From contig JACMRS010000311.1 in assembly GCA_014376345.1 (NCBI GenBank), positions 1 to 14,179 of the forward strand: a stretch of DNA of 14,179 nucleotides, given 5' to 3'. Below, piece after piece: positions 1-7,360 of the stretch (its first letter is position 1; every line of letters starts with the position of its first letter). Position numbers and translations under genes: made by a program. The stretch is from Bacteroidia bacterium (GTDB lineage Bacteria; Bacteroidota; Bacteroidia; NS11-12g; UBA955). Below the pieces are notes generated by a model. The model worked only from the letters and a program-made list of their open reading frames with translations, searched no databases and was not told the DNA's origin.

Positions 1-1258
1 AGGCTTGCAGAATATGCTCGCCGGTTATAGGTGGTTGCCAGTTTCTTAGTCTGTCTTTTTCGGTTACTTCCCTGATTTTTATTTCAACCTGATCTAAGTT
101 GCGCAAGAATTTTTCAACCTTTCGCTCGTTTTTCGACGTGATATCACTTCTGCATAAAATAATTAAGTCTGTAATGTCTTCGCCTGCATCTACTATCAGT
201 CTGCGCACTGCCGAATCGGTTACAATTTCTTGTGAAAGCACAATTGGTCGCAGATGCAACAGAACAAGTTTCTGCACATATTTCATGTTGTCTCCAAGCG
301 GCAATCTCAGTCTGCTGAAAATTGGTTTTACCATTCTGCTTCCTTTATCTTCATGCCCATGAAAAGTCCAGCCTTCTTCTGCATAAAATTTCTTAGTGGC
401 CGGCTTTGCAATATCATGTAAAATGGCACTCCACCTCAACCACAGGTTTTTACTGAAAAGAGAAATATTGTCTAACACCTGAAGTGTGTGGTAAAAATTG
501 TCTTTGTGCGATTTGCCATTGATAGTTTCAACGCCGTGCATTGCAAACAATTCAGGAAATATTATTTCCATCAGACCGGTATCATTGAGGTAATTAAAAC
601 CAATTGAAGGAACAGGGGAGAGTATGATTTTGTTAAGTTCATCAGAAATCCGTTCCATAGAAATGATGCTGATGCGGTTTGCATTTCTTTTAATACCATC
701 AAAAGTTTCTTCGCTGATATCAAATCCGAGTTGGGAGGCAAAGCGAATGGCCCGCATCATTCTTAAAGGGTCATCACTAAATGTTTTATCAGGTTCCAGC
801 GGCGTTCGGATCATTCTGTTTTCAATATCTTCAAGACCATTAAAAGGGTCGTTAAGTAAACCGTAAGTTTCCTTGTTAAGTGATATTCCCATTGCATTAA
901 TCGTAAGATCACGGCGGTTTCTGTCTTCTTCAAGAGATCCTTCTTCAACAACAGGTTTGCGGCTCTGGCGCTCGTAGCTTTCTTTGCGGGCGCCTACAAA
1001 TTCAATTTCGAATTCATCACAAATTACCTGAGCTGTGCCAAAGTTTCCAAAGTAATTAAATTTAGAACCCGGCATACTTTCTGAAAATGCTTTGGCAAAT
1101 TCGATACCACTGCCTTTCACCACAACGTCAATGTCTTTCGATGGCCGTCCCATAACCAGGTCACGCACGTATCCACCGATAATGTATGCTTCAAGGTTCA
1201 TGTTGTCGGCAAGCGTACCTAGTTGCTTAAAAATGCTGCCTTCCAGAGGTAATTGCAT
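1..1258 (-). CDS. cca: CCA tRNA nucleotidyltransferase / poly(A) polymerase family protein with HD domain (3' end outside window)
   Basis: Class II nucleotidyltransferase that would add or repair the CCA end of tRNAs in the cytoplasm. The 419 visible codons start at ATG 1258. The head domain has the G-G-x-V-R-D motif (IIGGYVRD, residues 27-33) followed by the catalytic DID at 42-44. The RRDLTINAM motif is at 115-123 and DDPLRMMRAIRFASQLGF at 162-179, as in tRNA nucleotidyltransferases and poly(A) polymerases. An HD-type domain follows, with H251/H257 (HKDNFYHTLQVLDN), the HD pair 281-282 and H300/H302. CCA-adding and poly(A)-adding members cannot be separated securely by eye; in Bacteroidota the single HD-containing copy is usually annotated as CCA transferase. 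The gene is open at the left edge, and family members are usually some 50 residues longer. A -7 box lies only 4 bases before the ATG, so the mRNA is probably leaderless. Confidence 0.93.
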   Translation of the reverse strand, partial: MQLPLEGSIFKQLGTLADNMNLEAYIIGGYVRDLVMGRPSKDIDVVVKGSGIEFAKAFSESMPGSKFNYFGNFGTAQVICDEFEIEFVGARKESYERQSRKPVVEEGSLEEDRNRRDLTINAMGISLNKETYGLLNDPFNGLEDIENRMIRTPLEPDKTFSDDPLRMMRAIRFASQLGFDISEETFDGIKRNANRISIISMERISDELNKIILSPVPSIGFNYLNDTGLMEIIFPELFAMHGVETINGKSHKDNFYHTLQVLDNISLFSKNLWLRWSAILHDIAKPATKKFYAEEGWTFHGHEDKGSRMVKPIFSRLRLPLGDNMKYVQKLVLLHLRPIVLSQEIVTDSAVRRLIVDAGEDITDLIILCRSDITSKNERKVEKFLRNLDQVEIKIREVTEKDRLRNWQPPITGEHILQA

Positions 1259-1262
1259 TTGG

Positions 1263-1297
1263 CAAAGATAATCAATGCCTTTAAAGTAAGGCACAAA
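1263..1297 (-). promoter_or_regulatory. Predicted Bacteroidota-type promoter of cca
   Basis: On the minus strand TATCTTTG (1270 to 1263) matches TAnnTTTG. A TTTG at 1297-1294 lies 23 bases upstream, at the long end of the usual spacing. That TTTG is part of the T run of the preceding terminator. The box ends 4 bases before the cca ATG. Confidence 0.55.
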
Positions 1298-1319
1298 AAA
1301 AACTCCCGGAATACGGGAG
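1295..1319 (-). terminator. Rho-independent terminator after the lipoprotein gene
   Basis: Read on the minus strand, CTCCCG-TATTC-CGGGAG (1319 to 1303) is a perfect 6-bp GC-rich stem with a 5-base loop, followed at once by eight T (1302 to 1295). It lies 31 bases past the stop of the 1350-1877 gene and before cca, so the two are separate transcripts. Confidence 0.88.
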
Positions 1320-1349
1320 CTTTTAAATATTTTAAACTTGATAACTAAA

Positions 1350-1877
1350 TTAAAGACTTGCTTTAAGATCGTATTTAGTATTGTATTTAAGGCGCATTGG
1401 AGGTAATGGAGAATTATTAGAACCTTTAAATATTACATGATATTGTGGTGATTTAAGATAAGGAGCAAGATCGCTTGAGTTGACATCAAGATCAACTTTG
1501 GTAGCGCCTTTAGCAACCGGATTTTTAAATGCTACTTTAATTTCAGGAAGAGAAGCAGTTGACAGATACAATTCAACATAGTCAATTGCATTGAAATTTC
1601 CACCTGCAGGCAATTCAATTTCGATAGAAGCAGAATTGATTTTCAACTCTTTAAGATTGTCAAGTGAAGCGCCATTGTCTTTAAGGGTTTTTTCAACATC
1701 TGAATTAACGATTTGATCGCTTAAAACAATAGGTCCGTTACCTGGATAAGCTTTTGTTGAGAATGTGTCAGAATAACTGTTACTGAAAGCAACTGTTGTT
1801 AACTTTTCAACGCAACCACCCATAAATGCAAAAGAGCATATGCTCATTAATGCGATTAATTTAATTGTATTTTTCAT
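1350..1877 (-). CDS. Predicted lipoprotein of unknown function
   Basis: A 175-residue protein I do not recognise as a named family. The N-terminus is a lipoprotein signal: KNTIK, then a hydrophobic stretch, then FMGGC with Cys22 as the probable lipidated residue. Met at -3 is a loose fit to the lipobox. The mature part alternates hydrophobic and polar residues and contains short segments such as INSASIEIELPAGGNFNAI and VELYLSTASLPEIKVAF, suggesting an all-beta, immunoglobulin-like fold. I see no catalytic motif. It is probably anchored in the outer membrane or periplasm. It has its own promoter (-7 box 18 bases upstream of ATG 1877) and its own terminator, so it looks monocistronic. The assignment as lipoprotein is moderately sure; the function is unknown. 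Confidence 0.8.
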   Translation of the reverse strand: MKNTIKLIALMSICSFAFMGGCVEKLTTVAFSNSYSDTFSTKAYPGNGPIVLSDQIVNSDVEKTLKDNGASLDNLKELKINSASIEIELPAGGNFNAIDYVELYLSTASLPEIKVAFKNPVAKGATKVDLDVNSSDLAPYLKSPQYHVIFKGSNNSPLPPMRLKYNTKYDLKASL

Positions 1878-1895
1878 TTTTTTAAAATTTTAATG

Positions 1896-1927
1896 CAAAT
1901 ATAGTAAATAATATTTATATTTCGCAA
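1896..1927 (-). promoter_or_regulatory. Predicted promoter of the lipoprotein gene
   Basis: Minus strand: TTG (1927-1925), 21 bases, TATATTTG (1903-1896). This matches the Bacteroidota pattern. The predicted leader is about 14 bases and A/T-only just before the ATG, as is common for ribosome loading in this phylum. Confidence 0.65.
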
Positions 1928-1945
1928 TACCTCATTTGTAGTAGT

Positions 1946-2392
1946 TTATGATAATAACGATTTCATAACCTCAGAAATTGCTTTTCCATCTGCTTTTCCT
2001 GCAAGTGCTTTCATAGCCAAGGGCATTACTTTACCTACATCTTTCATTCCTTCGGCACCAGTTTCCGAAATAATACCTTTTACAACTTCGGCAATTGCAG
2101 CATTGTTCATTTGCTCGGGAAGGTATTCGGCAAGTACTGCCAGCTCTTCTTTTTCTTTATCGGCAAGGTCAGCGCGGTTTTCCTTTGTAAAAATTTCAAG
2201 ACTGTCTTTACGTTGTTTAGCCAGTTTTTGAATGGCCTTAATGGCTACTTCATCAGGAATTTCTTTGCTCCCTGATTCAGTTCCTGCCAGTAAAAAAGCA
2301 GATTTAATTGCTCTCAAAGCTCTCAGACGGGCCTCGTCTTTAGCCTTCATTGCTGTGATGATATCCTTGTTAATCGTTTCTGTAAGTGGCAT
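1946..2392 (-). CDS. yqeY: GatB/YqeY domain-containing protein
   Basis: A 148-residue soluble protein of the YqeY family, which resembles the helical tail domain of GatB, the amidotransferase subunit that helps make Gln-tRNA. Stand-alone members bind RNA by analogy only; their precise role is unsettled. Family hallmarks seen are the N-terminal helix with KAKDEARLRALRAIKSA (residues 16-32), the QKLAKQRKDSLEIF segment, LAVLAEYLPEQM (residues 84-95), and the end segment with MKDVGKVMPLAM and ADGKAISEVMKSLL. Length fits the family (about 150). It is the last gene of a minus-strand operon, 27 bases behind the ComA-family gene, with no terminator in between. Confidence 0.92.
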   Translation of the reverse strand: MPLTETINKDIITAMKAKDEARLRALRAIKSAFLLAGTESGSKEIPDEVAIKAIQKLAKQRKDSLEIFTKENRADLADKEKEELAVLAEYLPEQMNNAAIAEVVKGIISETGAEGMKDVGKVMPLAMKALAGKADGKAISEVMKSLLS

Positions 2393-2419
2393 TCTGATTT
2401 TTATTTTAAATATGAGAAA

Positions 2420-3208
2420 TTATGACTTACTAGCAGGTTTATTTACAAAAAAATCAAAACTATCACCCCTTAAGCCTAATCTTAATGTTTCAAGTGGAAT
2501 AAGTTCATTTGGAGCAATATTTCCAAGATTTATATTAGCACCGTAAAGTTTGATAAACCAAACCTGTTGTGCTTTTTGAGGTGCTTCCCAGATTATTTTA
2601 TCCAATGGAATTTTACGGATTATTTCAGCAACCAGTCCAGATCTAACCTCACCGGTACCTCTGAAAACACCAACAGTGCCGCTTTCACGGGCTTCTGCTA
2701 TTACTTTCCATGAGCCGGCTTCAAGTTCAGTTTCCATTTCTTCAATCCACTCGTAAGGAGGGATAATTTTCTCTGCATCTTTAGAACCAACTTCAGATAC
2801 TACTGTAAATTCTTTCGAAAGTGTTCGAATGTATTCGCATTTTTCAGGATGTGGAATATCAATGCTACCATCTGATACTTCAATGTATTCAATACCATAA
2901 GTATTACATAATCTGCGATAATCATCAAACTGACCTCTGAACAAATAAGCCTCAAATAAGGTGCCTCCAAAGTAAACTTTGAAACCTGCATCCTTATATA
3001 ACTTTATTTTATCTTTTAGTCTGGGTGTAACAAAACTGGTTCCGAATCCGAGTTTCAGCATGTCAGTATAGTTACTGGCATTTTCAATAAAATCTTCAGC
3101 TTCCCTAATACTCAATCCCTTGTCCATAACCATAGTAAGACCGCTTTCCCTTGGTTTTGCCGGTCTTTCCGGAATTTGTGATAATTTAAATATCTCCTGA
3201 TTTATCAT
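2420..3208 (-). CDS. comA: Phosphosulfolactate synthase (ComA) family protein
   Basis: A 262-residue protein of the (2R)-phospho-3-sulfolactate synthase family. In methanogens ComA adds sulfite to phosphoenolpyruvate as the first step of coenzyme M synthesis; related bacterial proteins exist (YitD in Bacillus, for example). Seen: RPAKPRESGLTMVMDKGL (residues 15-32), KLGFGTSF (52-59), FGGTLFEAYL (80-89), IEVSDGSI (109-116), VSEVGSKD (137-144), KVIAEARESG (168-177), NLGNIAPNE and the final LGLRGDSFDF. It looks complete, with a TIM-barrel-like strand/helix alternation. Its ATG at 3208 lies inside the TPR gene, overlapping it by 23 bases, so translation is probably coupled. No later in-frame start leaves the conserved N-terminal motif intact. 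In a bacterium the product is unlikely to be coenzyme M; sulfolactate is a guess. Family assignment is sure, substrate is not. Confidence 0.9.
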   Translation of the reverse strand: MINQEIFKLSQIPERPAKPRESGLTMVMDKGLSIREAEDFIENASNYTDMLKLGFGTSFVTPRLKDKIKLYKDAGFKVYFGGTLFEAYLFRGQFDDYRRLCNTYGIEYIEVSDGSIDIPHPEKCEYIRTLSKEFTVVSEVGSKDAEKIIPPYEWIEEMETELEAGSWKVIAEARESGTVGVFRGTGEVRSGLVAEIIRKIPLDKIIWEAPQKAQQVWFIKLYGANINLGNIAPNELIPLETLRLGLRGDSFDFFVNKPASKS

Positions 3209-4625
3209 TTTTGTTTTCTTCGTCTATAAAAATATCCAGCAAATATCGCACTTCTGTTTGGTTCTCCAATCCCGGATTTATTTTTTGGAGCGTTTTTACC
3301 GAAAGCTTGTAATCTTTTTTCAATGCTGCTTCAAGAAATTCACTCCCTTTTTTTATCTGACCTAAATCAAAAGCCTCTATGGCTCTAATTGTTAATAGCT
3401 CAGTATCGTAACGTTTGCTGTCTTTTGCAGTTTGCAAGATCTCACTAAAATATTCTTGTTCCCTGACCCTATAAAAAACAATTACCCATTCGAGCCAGTA
3501 GTTGTCATAAAGCTCTTTTTCTTTTTTACTGTCTCTGTAAAGAACGCCCGCTTCATCCATATTATTAACTTCTGTATAGCAAGCTGCAAGTGCAAGATTG
3601 TATTGCATTTCTCTGAGATCTATACTTTTGGCTTTTTTAATATATGGAATTGCTTTACTGAAATTACTTTCAGCCATGTGGCTTACCCCAATAAGATACC
3701 AGGCATCTGCAAATAGTTCATCCTGTTTAGTTGCTTTTTTCAGATTGTCACGGGCATCCTCATATTTTCCCATACTGACAAAACACCTGCCGATACAAAG
3801 TGAAACATAAGAATCATTTTCATCTATTTCATTGCATTTCTGGTAGTTTTCTATTGCCTTTTCAAAATTATTTAACGTTTCAAGAACTGCGCCTTTACTG
3901 AAATAGGCAGAACTGAAATTTTCATTGGACAATGTAGCATATTCATAGGCTTCCAGGGCACCATAATTGTCACCATCAAACTGTCTCAGTTTTCCAAGGT
4001 GATACCAGGCAGAATAGGAGTAGGGCTTTTCGTTAATTATATTTTCAAGAAATCCAACAGCATCTTCCTTTTTACCCCAGGCTACGTAACAAGCCAGTAT
4101 CTCGCCAAGAATAATTTCATTTTCAGGCTGGTAAGAATAAGCGTCTTTAAGAATATCAATAGCAACGTTGTATTTACCCATTCGTATAAGAACATGACTG
4201 ATATTCATGTAAATCTCACTGGTGCCATCATCAAGCTGCATCGCTTTTCTGTAACAATACAATGCTTTTTCCAACTGATTTAACTTTTCATAAATATCTC
4301 CTTCAAGTGTGTAAACATCCTGATTCTGGGGCTCATATAACTTTGCCCTGTCTAGAAGACTTAATGCCTGAGTAAGGTCGCCAGTGTAAAATTTTACAGT
4401 TGCACTATCTATCATAATCTGACCGTTTTCAGGAAATAATTCAAGACCACGGTCTGCTACCTTTCCTGCAATTTCAAATTCACCATAAGTCATATAATAA
4501 TCAAACAGGGCTTCTATTTCTTCACCGCTGAAAAACTGTTTTTCACCGTTCGCATCCTCGTCAAATTTTTTTATGATTTCTTCAATTCCTTCAAAATCCT
4601 GGTCGTCTTCATCTTCGTTTGCCAT
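3186..4625 (-). CDS. Cytoplasmic tetratricopeptide-repeat protein
   Basis: A 479-residue protein with no signal peptide or membrane segment. A very acidic start (MANEDEDDQDFEGIEE) is followed by about ten TPR units from roughly residue 45 to 350, each about 34 residues with the small-residue/aromatic spacing of TPR helices (for example AWYHLGKLRQFDGDNYGALE and ADAWYLIGVSHMAESNFSKA). The last 120 residues are more degenerate helical repeats with a charged tail. TPR arrays are protein-binding scaffolds and the partner cannot be named. It is the first gene of the operon TPR-comA-yqeY and its 3' end overlaps comA. A near-consensus promoter lies 40 bases upstream of ATG 4625. Confidence 0.88.
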   Translation of the reverse strand: MANEDEDDQDFEGIEEIIKKFDEDANGEKQFFSGEEIEALFDYYMTYGEFEIAGKVADRGLELFPENGQIMIDSATVKFYTGDLTQALSLLDRAKLYEPQNQDVYTLEGDIYEKLNQLEKALYCYRKAMQLDDGTSEIYMNISHVLIRMGKYNVAIDILKDAYSYQPENEIILGEILACYVAWGKKEDAVGFLENIINEKPYSYSAWYHLGKLRQFDGDNYGALEAYEYATLSNENFSSAYFSKGAVLETLNNFEKAIENYQKCNEIDENDSYVSLCIGRCFVSMGKYEDARDNLKKATKQDELFADAWYLIGVSHMAESNFSKAIPYIKKAKSIDLREMQYNLALAACYTEVNNMDEAGVLYRDSKKEKELYDNYWLEWVIVFYRVREQEYFSEILQTAKDSKRYDTELLTIRAIEAFDLGQIKKGSEFLEAALKKDYKLSVKTLQKINPGLENQTEVRYLLDIFIDEENKNDKSGDI

Positions 4626-4665
4626 ACATATAATGTTTAAGCCTTCAATTAAGGCATGTAAGTAA

Positions 4666-4696
4666 CAAATTTAATAAATAACAGGCAGTTTCGCAA
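4666..4696 (-). promoter_or_regulatory. Predicted promoter of the TPR-comA-yqeY operon
   Basis: Minus strand: TTG (4696-4694), 20 bases, TAAATTTG (4673-4666). Both boxes and the spacing match the Bacteroidota consensus. Predicted leader is about 35 bases. Confidence 0.7.
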
Positions 4697-4749
4697 CCCT
4701 TTTATTAACAAGTTACTCCGAAAGATATTATGGTAATAAATCTCAAAAA

Positions 4750-4817
4750 CCCTTAAAAACCAAAAGGGCCAACATTGCTGTTGACCCGATTGGCTACCTA
4801 TGAAAACTATTAACCTC
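4750..4817 (-). ncRNA. Candidate small RNA or leader RNA upstream of the TPR operon
   Basis: No reading frame is evident here. A strong promoter match (4822-4852) should start a transcript near 4814-4818. About 30 bases in comes a 9-bp hairpin: GGGTCAACA (4787-4779), loop GCAA (a GNRA tetraloop), TGTTGGCCC (4774-4766). It is followed by TTTTGG, TTTTTAAGGG and TTTTTG. The hairpin pairs fully only as minus-strand RNA (one G-U; the plus strand would have an A/C mismatch), which supports the orientation. A second, weaker hairpin, CCCTT/AAGGG (4768-4750), uses the same CCC and so excludes the first, each followed by T runs. The operon has its own promoter downstream, so a 50-70 nt independent RNA is the simplest reading; an attenuated leader is the alternative. 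Confidence 0.5.
4766..4787 (-). terminator. Hairpin with T run, probable terminator of the candidate small RNA
   Basis: A 9-bp stem with a GCAA loop on the minus strand, followed by TTTTGGTTTTT. It could also end mnmD transcripts, whose stop lies 66 bases upstream. The T run is interrupted, so termination may be partial. Confidence 0.55.
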
Positions 4818-4821
4818 GACA

Positions 4822-4852
4822 CAAAGGTAAGACTATATTTGAAAATCCCAAA
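4822..4852 (-). promoter_or_regulatory. Predicted promoter directly behind mnmD
   Basis: Minus strand: TTTG (4852-4849), exactly 19 bases, TACCTTTG (4829-4822). This is one of the two best two-box matches in the window. It begins at the base after the mnmD stop codon. It faces the candidate small RNA, not an adjacent reading frame. Confidence 0.65.
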
Positions 4853-5521
4853 TTAAATTGAATTTTTTTTCGCGACAGTCATTTCCCTTTTCCCCCATGG
4901 CCCCGCAGGGTGTTCAAGGGTATAGCCAAGCGACTTCATAATCCTTTTAAATGCGCCTTGGGAACAATAGGTTACTAACAGGCTTTCTGAAGCCATACAT
5001 TCACTAACTTTCTCTAAAACATTTTCGGTCCACATTTCTGGTTGCTTTGAAGGACCGAAAGCATCATAAAAAACCAAATCTGCCTTTAAATTCATACTGA
5101 ATTCGGCAAGTGGTGTTTTTAATTTAAGCAAAGAAAAAAATGGTGTGATTTGTGTTTCTTTTTCAAATTCTGCAAAATGTATTTTCTGAAAAATATTTTT
5201 AGAAATTTCATCAGAATCCTGAGTATAATTTAATGATGCGGCAATTTCATAGTCAATAGGGAAGGGCTCGAGTGTAATATATTTAATTTTAATATTATGT
5301 GCTTTTGGATCCGTAGCCACAAGCCAGCAATTTAGTCCGGTACCAAACCCTATTTCTAAAATTGTTAACTCAGACTTTCCATAAAAATGTTTAAGTCCAT
5401 TTTCAATATAAACGTGAATGCTTTCGTTTACAGCCCCATGTTTAGAGTGGTAAGTTTCGTCAAGTTCGGGAACATAAATGGTGTGTGAGCCGTCGTCGGT
5501 ACATATAATTTTGTGTTGCAT
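4853..5521 (-). CDS. mnmD: tRNA (5-methylaminomethyl-2-thiouridine)(34)-methyltransferase MnmD
   Basis: SAM-dependent methyltransferase for the last step of mnm5s2U synthesis at the tRNA wobble base. It is the stand-alone version of the N-terminal half of E. coli MnmC (222 residues, usual for this form); the FAD-containing oxidoreductase half is absent. Seen: ETYHSKHGAVNESIHVYIENGL region (residues 22-43), SAM-binding LEIGFGTGLN (55-64), the acidic end of a strand at LEPFP (84-88), VFYDAFGPSKQPEMW (150-164), TYCSQGAFKRIMKSLGY (184-200) and GPWGKREMTVA (207-217). It is divergent from sulP. A TAATTTTG box ends 7 bases before ATG 5521, predicting a near-leaderless mRNA. Confidence 0.92.
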   Translation of the reverse strand: MQHKIICTDDGSHTIYVPELDETYHSKHGAVNESIHVYIENGLKHFYGKSELTILEIGFGTGLNCWLVATDPKAHNIKIKYITLEPFPIDYEIAASLNYTQDSDEISKNIFQKIHFAEFEKETQITPFFSLLKLKTPLAEFSMNLKADLVFYDAFGPSKQPEMWTENVLEKVSECMASESLLVTYCSQGAFKRIMKSLGYTLEHPAGPWGKREMTVAKKNSI

Positions 5522-5528
5522 GAAGTTG

Positions 5529-5536
5529 CAAAATTA
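5529..5536 (-). promoter_or_regulatory. Predicted -7 box of mnmD
   Basis: TAATTTTG on the minus strand, 7 bases before the ATG. No TTG is seen at the expected upstream distance, so this is a one-box match. Confidence 0.45.
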
Positions 5537-5714
5537 GTTCGATTTATTTAAATGGGTTTATGTTGCTTGTTTTTACTTTTAAAGAGCTATTTACATTTCA
5601 GTATCGCAATTGTTATGTCAAATTATTTTCATTTTTTTGCAACTCAAAGTATAACAAATTATTTATTATAAGAAAAATAAATAGTTGGTAACCCCTGTTA
5701 ATTCTGGAAAATTG

Positions 5715-5729
5715 AATAATTAAATTATT
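5715..5729. promoter_or_regulatory. Perfect AT-only palindrome in the mnmD-sulP divergent region
   Basis: AATAATT-A-AATTATT is a 7-1-7 palindrome about 75 bases upstream of the sulP -7 box, in a 298-base AT-rich stretch that otherwise shows only the two divergent -7 boxes. It could be an operator, but in such AT-rich DNA it may be chance. Confidence 0.2.
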
Positions 5730-5803
5730 ATATTAAGCATTAATAAATTTGAATAATTTACCGAAAGACTGAATCAGTTAAAGCACTTGGAAATTTAATT
5801 GAC

Positions 5804-5811
5804 TACTTTTG
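5804..5811 (+). promoter_or_regulatory. Predicted -7 box of sulP-can
   Basis: TACTTTTG matches TAnnTTTG and ends 8 bases before ATG 5820. The nearest TTG (5787-5789) is only 14 bases upstream, shorter than usual. The box argues against the in-frame TTG at 5799 as the start codon. Confidence 0.5.
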
Positions 5812-5819
5812 CCAGGTAT

Positions 5820-7358
5820 ATGCTTAAAAATTTCAAACAGGATTTCTCTGCTTCCATAGTTGTATTCTTAGTTGCCCTGCCTTTATGTCTGGGTATCGCT
5901 TTAGCTTCTGGTGCTCCTTTATTTTCAGGAATAATTTCCGGTGCTGTAGGGGGAATTATTATTGGCTTTCTGAGTAAGTCACATGTAAGTGTAAGCGGTC
6001 CGGCTGCAGGATTAACAGGTATTGTAATAGTCGCACTTGGTAAACTTCCATCTTATAATGCCTTTCTTCTGGCAGTTATAATTGCAGGTGTTTTGCAATA
6101 TATAATGGGATTAATAAAAGCGGGTGTGATTAATCAATATTTCCCTAATTCAGTTATTAAAGGCATGCTTGCTTCAATAGGTATAATTCTTATTCTGAAA
6201 CAATTTCCTCACGCTGTTGGCTATGATGGAGATTTTGAAGGAGATGAATCCTTTATACAAAAAGACGGACATAATACTTTTAGTGAACTTTATTACAGTT
6301 TAAGTGCCCTCACGTTGTCTGCTGTGGCAATCTCAATAATCTCAATTGGAATTCTAGTTTTTTGGTCTACAAAAGCAATTAAAAAAGTTAAATATATTAG
6401 TTCAGTGCCTGCGCCACTTTTAGTAGTATTAATAGGTGTAGTTATAAATATTTTATTTATTCATTATGATTCAAATGATAGTTTAAGAAAAGCACAGTTG
6501 GTTAATTTGCCTGTGCCGCACACTTTCAATGAATATAAATCATTGTTTTTATTTCCTGATTTCAATCAGCTTTCGAATCTAACTGTTTATATAATAGCCT
6601 TACAGATTGCTATTGTTGCCAGCATTGAAACTTTGCTGAGTATTGAAGCTGCCGATAAGATTGATCCTGAAAAACGAATAACGCCGGCTAACCATGAATT
6701 AAAAGCGCAGGGTACAGGTAATTTTATTGCCGGTTTTTTGGGAGGTTTGCCAATAACTTCAGTAATTGTGCGTACATCGGCAAACGTTGATTCAGGCTCT
6801 AAAACTAAATTATCTGCGATTTTGCATGGTGTGATTTTATTGATTTCAGCACTTACTATTCCACTCTGGCTTAACTATATTCCTAAAGCTTCACTAGCCG
6901 CAATTCTGATTGTAACCGGTTATAAATTAACCAGAATAGGATTGTTTAAAGAAATGAAAGCCAAAGGATTGTCTCAGCTTATTCCTTTTGTTGTAACTAT
7001 AGTTGCGGTGCTTTTAACCGACCTTTTAATAGGAATATTTATTGGTACACTTACAGGATTGTATTTTACAATGCGTTCTAATTTCCATTCAGCTTTACGA
7101 GTAACTCAGGATGGTAAAAACTATCTGATTAAATTTAAAAAAGAAACTTCCTTTCTTAATAAACCGCAAGTAAAAGACGCGCTTCAGGTAATACCGGATG
7201 GCAGTTCAGTATTAATTGATATTACCAAAGCCGATTATATCGATCTGGATATTGTTGAACTGATAAATGACTTTATAGAAACTTCAAAAAGACGTTCACT
7301 TACCATTACTGTCAAAAGAAATTACAGGAATGTAAATGTACCATTAATAGAATTTTAA
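5820..7358 (+). CDS. SulP/SLC26 family anion transporter with STAS domain, probable bicarbonate transporter
   Basis: A 512-residue inner-membrane transporter. An in-frame TTG at 5799 would add seven residues, but ATG 5820 is preferred: MLKNFKQDFSASIVVF matches the usual SulP beginning and a -7 box covers the would-be extension. Seen: VALPLCLGIALASGAPLFSG (residues 18-37), the family signature around HVSVSGPAAGLTGIVI (55-70), ten or more hydrophobic segments up to about 415, the ASIETLLSIEAADKI motif (267-281) with GLPITSVIVRTSANVDSGS (309-327), and a short cytoplasmic STAS domain (about 430-495, with SSVLIDITKADYIDLD). SulP proteins carry sulfate, bicarbonate or other anions. The carbonic anhydrase gene starting 2 bases after the stop points to bicarbonate (BicA-like), which is inference. 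No catalytic fusion is present. Confidence 0.9.
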   Translation: MLKNFKQDFSASIVVFLVALPLCLGIALASGAPLFSGIISGAVGGIIIGFLSKSHVSVSGPAAGLTGIVIVALGKLPSYNAFLLAVIIAGVLQYIMGLIKAGVINQYFPNSVIKGMLASIGIILILKQFPHAVGYDGDFEGDESFIQKDGHNTFSELYYSLSALTLSAVAISIISIGILVFWSTKAIKKVKYISSVPAPLLVVLIGVVINILFIHYDSNDSLRKAQLVNLPVPHTFNEYKSLFLFPDFNQLSNLTVYIIALQIAIVASIETLLSIEAADKIDPEKRITPANHELKAQGTGNFIAGFLGGLPITSVIVRTSANVDSGSKTKLSAILHGVILLISALTIPLWLNYIPKASLAAILIVTGYKLTRIGLFKEMKAKGLSQLIPFVVTIVAVLLTDLLIGIFIGTLTGLYFTMRSNFHSALRVTQDGKNYLIKFKKETSFLNKPQVKDALQVIPDGSSVLIDITKADYIDLDIVELINDFIETSKRRSLTITVKRNYRNVNVPLIEF

Positions 7359-7360
7359 TT

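Noticed and set aside
99..866. Plus-strand frames across the cca region
   Set aside because: The minus strand encodes a continuous nucleotidyltransferase with all family motifs; the plus frames are shadows of it.
4750..4830. tRNA gene between mnmD and the TPR operon
   Set aside because: Only one clear hairpin; no cloverleaf, no T-arm GTTCAA-type motif and no acceptor stem. No tRNA or rRNA was recognised elsewhere in the window either.
5799..5819. In-frame TTG start giving SulP seven extra residues
   Set aside because: The extension contains the TACTTTTG promoter box, and the family N-terminus fits ATG 5820.
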